DNA of 64,000 nucleotides from Engraulis encrasicolus (Eukaryota > Chordata > Actinopteri > Clupeiformes > Engraulidae). The translations under genes and the position numbers were made by a program. The stretch is from positions 5,431,349 through 5,495,348 of the forward strand of contig NC_085861.1 of NCBI RefSeq assembly GCF_034702125.1. Direction: 5' to 3'. The notes beneath the pieces are model-generated. The model did no database searches. It saw only the letters and a program-made list of their open reading frames with translations, and was not told the origin of the DNA. The stretch's first letter is position 1; every line of letters starts with the position of its first letter. Shown here piece after piece: positions 58,401 through 64,000 of the stretch.

Positions 58401-61400
58401 ACACTTCATTACACTGTAAACAAAGATGCATTCTTTATTATATACGGCACATAGTCATACAAGGATGCAGTCTTCAGAGCGTACAATTCTTCATTATACT
58501 GAAAGCAATTTAATCATGCTGATTTCTAATGCATGATATTACTCTCCATCTGAAATCTGCTACTTTTTTTTTAGCAACAAAAGCATGTCCGGTGTGTAAC
58601 GCAGCCCACAGTAGAACGGAATGACTTTCGCAGTAATTACATAGAATATTACAGAATATTACAGAATATTACATATTCTGATATGTCAATTTGTAATAAT
58701 CTTCAGTTTTTGGTCTTGGCTCTAGAGGAGGAAAAAAAGTGAAGTTTGGAGCAACTTATTGCATTTGATTGCAATACCACATTTGACCACATGCATACGG
58801 TAGACAGTGCCTTTTGGCTTTGGTGTATACAGGGACACCAACAAAACGAGAACGTATTTCAGGCAGTTGCCCTGCTGCCTTAAGTTTACTTAACTCAACT
58901 GGAGGCTTTCTGAAATTGAGTTACCGTCACTTACAAACTTAAGGCAGCAAGACTTGCTTTTTTAACGTTGAACTGGCTGCAATGTTTTACAGTGTACGGT
59001 GTAGGGATGCAAATTATCGATTAATTCATTAATCATTAGTTGATAGCCTTATCGATCGACTTACGATTAATTGATAAGCAGCGTTTTCCCCCCGAAATCT
59101 CAATGTTTCTCGAAAAAAAAACTACTAAATCTAAAAATTGTAATTAAAAATTGAGATAAAATACCACATTTAAATGAATTCTATTTCAATTCTTTAATCC
59201 AAAGGTGATTTAAATATTCCCACTATTCACACCCCTCTTCACACAGACTCTTCACATGCCCATTTCACCTGGGTCTTTTGTCAGTTGAATTGGCGATTAA
59301 TTGCGATTAATATTTTTTAACCGATTAACGCATTGACAGATTAATCGATTAATCTTTTGCATCCCTTGTATGGTGTGTCTTTACCCGGTAGAACGGTGAC
59401 AGTGACAGGGCTTGAATCTTGCTGGCCGCTGGAGTCAGTGACGGTCAAGAGGAAGGTGTATTGGCCCTCCTGAAGACCAGACAGCTGCAGGAACGGCTCA
59501 CGCAATCCCTGTTGGATACACACATTAATAGTGATGGGCAAAATTGATTAGTTAGTTACAATCCAGTGCCACATTTTCCAAATGACCTGTCCAATTCAGC
59601 CAGATGATTGACGGACAGAAATAAACCCCATTCATTTTCAATTAGGTTTTATTTCTGGTGAGTTAGAAGGTCCATACCACCAATGCACGGAATGGCATGG
59701 AAATCTACGGGGTATATTGAAGAGTGAAGTGTGGGTCACCAGAACAAACGAACAAAACCAGCTGAGAGCAAAGCATCAAGGATATCAGGGCTTCCATAAT
59801 GCCCATGCAATGCCTCCGTCTGCCATTGACTTCAATGTTAAACGCATCATGGCAGTGATTAAGACAAAGACAGTCCTAACCAAGTATTGAACATTGACAT
59901 GTTATGTAGAAAGTACCAAATTTCAACTGATTTGATGTGACCCGAATTTCTTTCTTTTTTTCTGAAGTATCTGGTGATACAATATTCTAATAATGTGAAT
60001 TTTTCAATTCATGGTTTATTGGGGCTGGAAGGCCAAAATATGTAAAAAAAAATAATAATAATAAACAAACGAATGATTGGAATAGTTCAAAATGTGGGCA
60101 ATGCTACAGTATTACAGTATTATATCATATTATATTATATTATGTCATATCATATCATATCATATCATATTATATTATATTATATTATATTATATTATAT
60201 TATATTATATTATATTATGCTATATCATATATTCTACCTCCATGTTGGGTGCCGTGTTGTGGCTGCTGGGCTCTATTGTATAATATTATATTATTTTATA
60301 TTATATTATATTATATTATATTATATTATATTATATTATATTATATTATATTACATATTACACCTCCATGTTGGGTGCTGTGTTGTGGCTGCTGGGGTCT
60401 AGCGTATTATATTATATTATATTATATTATATTATATTATATTATGTTATGTTATGTTATATTATATTATATATTCTACCTCCATGTTGGGCGCTGTGTT
60501 GTGGCTGCTGGGGTCTAGTGTCCACAGGTATGCTGTGATGGCCTGGTCATCAGTGCTGCGGTTGCCCCTGACTACCAGGTGATCCACAGGCAGGGTGACG
60601 ACCGCATCAGGACCCGCGTCCGCCACCGGGGGGAGATCCCTTCTCCGATTGGCCACGATCACTGAGGCGGTGGCGCTGTCAGCCAATCCCCTCGAGTCTG
60701 TCACCGTCAGTCTGTGGAGGAGGAGGAGGAGGAAGAAAAAATAAGAACATAAGAAAAAAATCAGGATGTGGCACAACCGTGACTTAATTAGGGCAGGTCA
60801 AACTGACACAGTCGCCAAGGGAAAGAAAACAGCCCTGGCAGACAGACGGGTGGGTGCAGGGCAGGACCGGCCATCTGGCATAGCGGGCATTTCCCGGTGG
60901 GCCCCGCACCCTCGTGGGCCCCTATTTTCAGAAATTAAAAAAAAAACTCTGAAAATAGGGGCCCCCGAGGGTGCGGGGCCTACCAGTGAGTCAGTTCTGC
61001 GCCGCTAATTATAAGAAGCCTCTTTCAGCCAAAAGTGCCCGGGCCCTATTTCTCCCCCAGTTCCATCCCTGGCAGGCAGACAGGTGGGTGGGTGAGTGGG
61101 CAGGCGGGCGGCAGGCGGCAAGTGACAATTTAACCCATGGATGAGTTTTCAAGACGGTTTCAAGGCAAAGCGAGGATGGAAAAGAGGAGTAGAGGAGTGC
61201 AGCTGATCTGCTCTGATTTTAGGCTCTGTGTTGCAGCAGCAGTTATACATTAGCACAGAGTATCATTAACAGATCTGGCAGCTTAACTTCCATACACTGC
61301 AGTGCAGCCTGAGGGACAGGGCAGGGCTGGACTGGGGGAGAAATAGGGCCCCGGGCACTTTTGGCTTAAAGGGGCCCCTCATAATTAGCGGCACAGAACT

Positions 61401-63383
61401 GACTCACCAGTGGGCCCCGCACCCTCGTGGGCCCCTTTTTTCAGAAATGTTCAAACATTTATTTTTTTTTGAAAAGAGAAAACTTTTCTTCACCAAGGCA
61501 CTCCAAAAAGTATAGTTAAAAATGTCTTTATTATTATGACATGTCCATTAAGGACTTTTAAAATTGCCCATGCGTAGCGACAGTTGAGCCTTTTTCAGGG
61601 CATGAAATTGAACTGAAAAGTTTTCTCTCTTTTCAAGCAACTTTTTTTATACATTTAACCTTGAACCAAAGAGCACCCACAAAAATACTTTTTTCATCTT
61701 TCTAAAACATATCTACACTATCTACATTTCTGAAAATAGGGGCCCACGAGGGTGCAGGGCCCACTGGGAAATGCCCGGTATGCCAGATGGCCAGTCCAGC
61801 CCTGCTGATGGACTTTGTCCTCTGGGCAGGCTCTGAAGGTCATTTACGGTAAGATCGCTGTCAGCAGTTACAGCACTAAGTGCATGAGAGTGCAATTGAA
61901 TGCTATCCCTCCATGACCCAGGGGAACATGTGGTGGTCATGGCCGTAACTACCATTGAGGACACAGAGGTCATGTCCTCTGTAAATTTTTTTCAGTAATG
62001 TAAATCAAGTAGGTAGCAGGCTTCACTCAGGTTTCTTGATAACTTTTAAGGGTGCTGTCCCAAAGAAATACTTAGAATCAAAGAAAAGGGGGCGCACCTT
62101 GCATACATTTTTTCTTCTTTATTTTTGTGCACAGACGCGTTTCGGCGTGTGCCTTCCAGGAAGGCACACGCCGAAACGCGTCTGTGCACAAAAATAAAGA
62201 AGAAAAAATTGATGCAAGGTGCGCCCCCTTTTCTTTGATTTTTCAGTAATGTAAAATTGATCTATGATGGAAATCAATGTATGATATGATCAACAAGGAT
62301 AAATTCAGTCTGTATACACCACCCCCATTTATCCTCAAGGCAGTGATTAATGAAAACAAACTTAAGAGTTTGACTGAAGTGTTTGAAGCATTCTAAATGT
62401 ACAGTATGCAGTACAGCATGCAGCATTTGACCTCGGTATTTGAAAATGTCCGGTTACGGCCCTGGTTGTGGTAGAGAGTGCTGTAGCTAGCTTGTGTACA
62501 CATCACAGATACCAACTAGAAGAGGTTGGCAGCAGAACGTGAGTTAAACTCTTGCATCCCGAAGCATCACATAGATGCAATAGCGACTGAGTTATCAGCC
62601 AAGACCTGTAGCTAAGGTTTCTAACCTGTGCTCGAACGCCAGAGGACTGTTAGCAAGAAGCCGTGAGTTCGAGCCCCAAGTGAAGTGGCAGACTGTGCAT
62701 GGATGACCTCGTGTGAAGTACATACACTATTGCCCTGCTGCCTTAAGTTTGTAAGTTAACTCAACTTCAGAAAGCGTTGAGTTGAGTTAAGTCTCGAGTT
62801 GAGTTGACTTGCAAACTGAAGACAGCAGGGCAACTTACCGTTTTACATTTAAAGGGACACTGTGCAGGAAATGGTCAAAAAAGGTACTGCAACTATGCTG
62901 CTCATTGAAACTGGACTGCCTATTGCCAAATTTGATCTTTACATGAAAGTTTGCAAAGTAATAAACAAATATTTGCTAGTATGGTCCAAGTAGAGTCATT
63001 TTTGCAGCTAAAAATGGCTATTTTTGGAAATTCAAAATGGCGGACGCTGGAGAAGATCCCCCTTTTCATGTAGGAAAAGTGCATTTTTTCTAGTCATAAT
63101 GAATACTTAGAATTTGATGGTGGTGGTAAGTATTCATGAAAAAGGTAACATTAGTGAACAGGCAGCATGAATTCTGAAAGTAAACAACTAAAAATCTCAC
63201 ACAGTGTCCCTTTAACTGGCCTGTAATGTTTTACAGTGTACACTCACCTGAAGGAGTACGTCCCGGGCTCCAGGATGTGTAAAAGGAGAACAGGACTATC
63301 CGCAGTACTGGCGTTGGCCAGCGGGGGGCCTCCCACCTGCTCCCAGCGGTAGTTGACAATGTCAGCGTCTTCATCTGCGCTCT
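44571..63383 (-). CDS. kiaa0319: kiaa0319, PKD-repeat membrane glycoprotein (C-terminal part, partial)
   Basis: Thirteen coding exons join in phase (minus strand): 63383-63248, 60711-60480, 59508-59385, 58362-58233, 56803-56655, 54732-54581, 50259-50121, 49325-49166, 48770-48634, 47985-47863, 47011-46921, 45926-45835, 44743-44571; about 612 aa are visible. It has consecutive PKD beta-sandwich repeats ([80 protein letters not shown]). A cysteine-rich EGF-like segment ([13 protein letters not shown]) and one transmembrane helix ([20 protein letters not shown]) precede a basic CCCKR stop-transfer and a cytosolic tail ([39 protein letters not shown]). Family knowledge: a type I plasma-membrane protein linked to neuronal migration and dyslexia risk in people. 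The N-terminal MANSC region lies past the right edge. KIAA0319L is the alternative; adjacency to aldh5a1 favours KIAA0319. Confidence 0.92.
45110..45800. mobile_element. Two family P MITEs in inverted orientation
   Basis: 45442-45800 is a plus copy with TTAA at 45438-45441 and 45801-45804. About 45110-45430 is a degraded minus copy directly beside it. Together they form a potential long hairpin in the last kiaa0319 intron. Confidence 0.8.
45835..45926 (-). CDS. kiaa0319: kiaa0319 exon (juxtamembrane cytosolic)
   Basis: Encodes [20 protein letters not shown] and [11 protein letters not shown]. Donor C followed by GTAAGG, phase 1. Confidence 0.92.
46000..46320. repeat. GGATACATTGAGTATG tandem repeat
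   Basis: About five units of roughly 38 bases (GTAGTAAGTGTGGATACATT plus GAGTATGCGGT) at 46015-46140. The rest is intron. Confidence 0.7.
46380..46570. repeat. About 55-60-bp tandem repeat (GACCGCTGTAAAGTGTAATG)
   Basis: Four or five units of GTATGGTATTACAAGAGACC plus GCTGTAAAGTGTAATGAAA. The last unit supplies the target of the MITE at 46571. Confidence 0.8.
46571..46881. mobile_element. hAT-type MITE (CAGTGGTGGGGAAC)
   Basis: A perfect 8-bp duplication GTGTAATG at 46563-46570 and 46882-46889; ends CAGTGGTGGGGAAC and GTTCCCCACCCCTG. A relative occurs at 41584-42298. Confidence 0.9.
46921..47011 (-). CDS. kiaa0319: kiaa0319 exon (transmembrane segment)
   Basis: Encodes [20 protein letters not shown] and [11 protein letters not shown]. 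Donor AG followed by GTACAG, phase 2. Confidence 0.92.
47111..47286. repeat. Hairpin repeat
   Basis: Arms of about 75 bases (AAAGGTTTGCACACTCCTTT onward) around GATGACGTTTCGACATT; the minus strand apex reads GTCGAAACGTC. Confidence 0.85.
47863..47985 (-). CDS. kiaa0319: kiaa0319 exon (EGF-like, Cys-rich)
   Basis: Encodes [20 protein letters not shown] and [20 protein letters not shown]. Its acceptor CCCTCAG follows a long TG/TGCG tract. Donor G followed by GTAAGT. Confidence 0.92.
48000..48650. repeat. CA/TG and TGTCTGCG-type microsatellites
   Basis: CA run 48010-48090; TG runs and 18-bp TGTGTCTCTGTGTCTGCG units 48221-48630. These fill the intron before the EGF-like exon. Confidence 0.95.
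48634..48770 (-). CDS. kiaa0319: kiaa0319 exon
   Basis: Encodes [20 protein letters not shown] and [18 protein letters not shown]. Two overlapping donors exist (GTCAGTCAGT); only the inner one (after A at 48634) keeps frame with the next exon. Confidence 0.88.
48862..49055. mobile_element. Family P MITE, truncated
   Basis: Starts at TTCTCCATGTCCGCCATTTT inside a CA microsatellite and runs to the CACAATGCACC end. Confidence 0.75.
49166..49325 (-). CDS. kiaa0319: kiaa0319 exon
   Basis: Encodes [20 protein letters not shown] through [20 protein letters not shown], a close match to the human VRQLAVLLNVLDSDI region. Donor AG followed by GTACAT. Confidence 0.92.
49350..49610. repeat. ATT/AAT repeat and LINE-like tail
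   Basis: A perfect switch from ATT to AAT repeats (49349-49400) makes a hairpin. CCCGGGATCAATAAAGTTAC at 49578 resembles fish non-LTR 3' tails. Confidence 0.6.
49645..50105. repeat. (AATGT)n array with GTGTGTTGAGCGGT units
   Basis: Pentanucleotide AATGT runs alternate with GTGTGTTGAGCGGTCCTA. The latter matches sequence just inside the intron of the adjoining exon (donor CCGGTAGGACCACTCAACAC on the minus strand). Confidence 0.85.
50121..50259 (-). CDS. kiaa0319: kiaa0319 exon (PKD repeat end)
   Basis: Encodes [20 protein letters not shown] and [26 protein letters not shown] in two blocks. Donor G followed by GTAGGA. It is sandwiched between an AATGT array and a TAGAG array. Confidence 0.88.
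50266..51045. repeat. (TAGAG)n array with four copies of a kiaa0319 exon start
   Basis: TAGAG/GAGTA pentanucleotides. Copies of GCAGCACGACCGCTCAGAAC plus TATACAG and the acceptor side lie at about 50350-50395, 50437-50482, 50632-50680 and 50722-50770. Confidence 0.9.
51046..52230. other. kiaa0319 intron, no recognised feature
   Basis: Unique-looking sequence. The part just before 52236 may be the upstream region of the THAP fragment. Confidence 0.4.
52236..52618 (+). pseudogene. THAP-domain gene fragment, broken
   Basis: ATG at 52236 opens [20 protein letters not shown] and [19 protein letters not shown], a THAP zinc-finger start (two Cys, then the HKFP motif). After an in-frame TAG at 52405-52407 the same frame continues [19 protein letters not shown], giving the Cys-x2-His pair, and [18 protein letters not shown] donor-like CAG/GTGAGT follows at 52618. 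It lies in a kiaa0319 intron on the opposite strand. It could be a decayed THAP gene copy or part of a THAP-type transposase; later exons were not identified with confidence (53618-53760 has an open stretch). Confidence 0.6.
52619..54570. other. Sequence after the THAP fragment, unassigned
   Basis: It includes a short TA repeat near 52922-52950 and an open stretch after TTTCTCAG at about 53618 ([20 protein letters not shown]). 54092-54300 on the minus strand is Cys-rich ([25 protein letters not shown]). None was matched to a family. Confidence 0.35.
54581..54732 (-). CDS. kiaa0319: kiaa0319 exon (PKD repeat start)
   Basis: Encodes [20 protein letters not shown] through [13 protein letters not shown]. 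Donor GGG followed by GTGAGG. The usual DGSxSTDD motif is replaced by [10 protein letters not shown], so this repeat has lost its acidic pair. Confidence 0.88.
55044..56307. mobile_element. hAT-type non-autonomous element (family B), second copy
   Basis: CAGTGTTGGG to CCCAACACTG, 1264 bp, with 8-bp duplication GTTACGCC (55036-55043) and GTTACACC (56308-56315), differing by one CpG-to-CA change. Colinear with 452-1773. Confidence 0.9.
56655..56803 (-). CDS. kiaa0319: kiaa0319 exon (PKD repeat end)
   Basis: Encodes [20 protein letters not shown] through [20 protein letters not shown]. Donor G followed by GTAAAT, phase 1. Confidence 0.9.
57060..58233. repeat. About 20-bp splice-donor minisatellite in kiaa0319
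   Basis: Roughly 30 units of TAGCCTACCTGACGGCTAGG or TAGATAGCC variants at 57060-57180 and 57538-58230, split by a hAT MITE. On the minus strand each unit reads CCGTCAGGTAGGCTA, the exact exon/intron junction of the exon ending at 58233. Three longer copies (58044-58190) include TGTCCCATTGGAAGCTGGCG, exon sequence. Confidence 0.92.
57185..57537. mobile_element. hAT-type MITE (CAGTGGTTCTCAACTGG)
   Basis: Ends CAGTGGTTCTCAACTGG and CCAGTTGAGAAACACTG; a perfect 8-bp duplication AGATAGCC at 57177-57184 and 57538-57545, inside the minisatellite. 353 bp. Confidence 0.9.
58233..58362 (-). CDS. kiaa0319: kiaa0319 exon (PKD repeat start)
   Basis: Encodes [20 protein letters not shown] and [18 protein letters not shown]. 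The donor ACCGTCAG/GTAGGC is the sequence repeated in the adjoining minisatellite. Confidence 0.9.
58870..59370. mobile_element. Two short DNA-transposon remnants
   Basis: 58870-58960 has CTGCCTTAAGTTTACTTAAC arms shared with 62730-62835. About 59003-59366 runs AGGGATGCAAATTATCG to TTTGCATCCCT with GATTAATCGATTAAT motifs. Confidence 0.55.
59385..59508 (-). CDS. kiaa0319: kiaa0319 exon (PKD repeat end)
   Basis: Encodes [20 protein letters not shown] and [20 protein letters not shown]. Donor G followed by GTAAAG, phase 1. Confidence 0.9.
60119..60479. repeat. (TATTA)n array with two copies of a kiaa0319 exon end
   Basis: Copies of CTACCTCCATGTTGGGTGC plus TGTTGTGGCTGCTGGG at 60235-60283 and 60358-60400, each between TATTA runs. 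The authentic exon end starts at 60480. Confidence 0.92.
60480..60711 (-). CDS. kiaa0319: kiaa0319 exon (PKD repeat)
   Basis: Encodes [20 protein letters not shown] through [18 protein letters not shown]. Donor GAG followed by GTAGAA. The exon end has two copies in the TATTA array. Confidence 0.9.
60870..61800. repeat. GGGGCCCACGAGGGTGCGGGG-type palindromic repeats
   Basis: Inverted segments CCCCGCACCCTCGTGGGCCC at 60900 and 61416 and the complement at 60958 and 61738. The same repeat seeds the minisatellite at 5861-6200. 61450-61730 is another inserted repeat. Confidence 0.7.
62080..62241. repeat. Long hairpin repeat with CGAAACGCG apex
   Basis: Arms of about 78 bases, nearly perfect, meet at CCTTCCAGGAAGG with GACGCGTTTCGGCGTG and its complement. 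Confidence 0.9.
62853..63211. mobile_element. TTAA-flanked MITE (family P), reverse copy
   Basis: TTAA at 62849-62852 and 63212-63215; perfect ends AGGGACACTGTG and CACAGTGTCCCT. It is inserted within another repeat (CTGCCTTAAG to TTTTACAGTGTAC). Confidence 0.9.
63248..63383 (-). CDS. kiaa0319: kiaa0319 exon (PKD repeat, first in window)
   Basis: Encodes [20 protein letters not shown] through [14 protein letters not shown]. Donor AG followed by GTGAGT, phase 2. The gene continues to the right. Confidence 0.88.
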
Positions 63384-63673
63384 CTGATTAGAGAGCAACA
63401 TAAGTAGAGTAGAGTAGAGTATTATTTATTAATCCTGAGGGAAATTAAGGTGAACAGTGGTGAAAAACACAGACATTACACACATCATTGCACATACATT
63501 CACCATACTTCACACTCTTACATACTACATTTAGCCGAAGTCAGATCTTGCTGTCACACACACACGCGCACGAGCACGCAGGCACGCACGGATGAATGCA
63601 CTCGCACACACACAGCTGTGGTTGGTGATGAGAAGAATAAGAGTGGTTCATCACATGTGCCATTTCTGAGTGG

Positions 63674-64000
63674 CACAGCAGAGCACAGCAGAGCACAGCA
63701 GAGCACAGCAGAGTAGAGCACAGCACAGCACAGCACAGCACAGCACAGCACAGCACAGCACAGCACAGCACAGCACAGCTGTCAGGCAGAACACAGCACA
63801 GCACAGCACAGCACAGCACAGCACAGCACAGCACAGCACAGCACAGCACAGCAAAACACAGCACAGCACCACACAGCACAGCACAGCACAGCACAGCAAA
63901 ACACAGCACAGCATCACACAGTACCGCACAGCACAGCACAGCACAGCACAGCACAGCACAGCACAGCACAGCACAGCACAGCACAGCACAGCACAGCACA
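63674..64000. repeat. (AGCAC)n pentanucleotide array
   Basis: CAGCACAGCA repeats to the window edge with a few AGAGC/AACAC variants. The long Cys-rich reading frames here are artefacts of the repeat. Confidence 0.95.

Noticed and set aside
63541..63999. Long Cys-rich reading frames (MLCCAVLCC repeats)
   Set aside because: They come only from the AGCAC pentanucleotide repeat, which has no stops in some frames.

Overview
The window is animal nuclear DNA, almost certainly from a teleost fish. It holds intron-rich vertebrate genes with canonical GT-AG splice sites, many short non-autonomous DNA transposons with 8-bp or TTAA target duplications, tRNA-derived SINEs, and long CA/TG and pentanucleotide microsatellites. 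There are no bacterial-style operons and no functional RNA genes that I can support. The exon models were built by reading splice sites and checking codon phase across every junction. Family assignments come from remembered human proteins, not from a database search.

Layout. (1) 1-9728, minus strand: the 5' half of kcnv1, a silent voltage-gated K+ channel subunit (Kv8.1-like). Three coding exons run from the start codon through segment S1; the rest lies beyond the left edge. Its introns hold nested hAT elements, a minisatellite, and a pogo/Tigger-type transposase ORF (6412-7848). (2) 9729-13600: transposon and LINE/SINE remnants and the dek upstream region. (3) 13628-21311, plus strand: a complete dek gene (11 coding exons, 453 aa), a chromatin/DNA-binding protein. 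(4) 22653-38894, plus strand: a complete aldh5a1 gene (10 coding exons, 513 aa), mitochondrial succinate-semialdehyde dehydrogenase of the GABA shunt. (5) 38895-44570: 3'UTR and a transposon-rich gap. (6) 44571-63383, minus strand: the last 13 coding exons of kiaa0319, a PKD-repeat membrane protein whose N-terminal part lies beyond the right edge. A broken THAP-domain gene fragment sits in one of its introns. aldh5a1 and kiaa0319 are convergent neighbours, as on human 6p22, where dek is also found. The genes do not form one pathway; the arrangement is conserved synteny.

The most unusual signal is window-wide. In all four genes, short segments spanning an exon edge plus its splice site have been copied in direct orientation into the adjoining intron, often many times and usually mixed with pentanucleotide or CA repeats. 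I count about a dozen affected junctions. The extreme case is a roughly 20-bp minisatellite in kiaa0319 (57060-58233) in which most units repeat the authentic 5' splice site of the neighbouring exon. Other highlights are a hAT MITE inserted two bases after the GT of an aldh5a1 splice donor, a transposase ORF that is open but has lost its third catalytic Asp, and a set of long hairpin repeats whose apices carry a CGAAA core.
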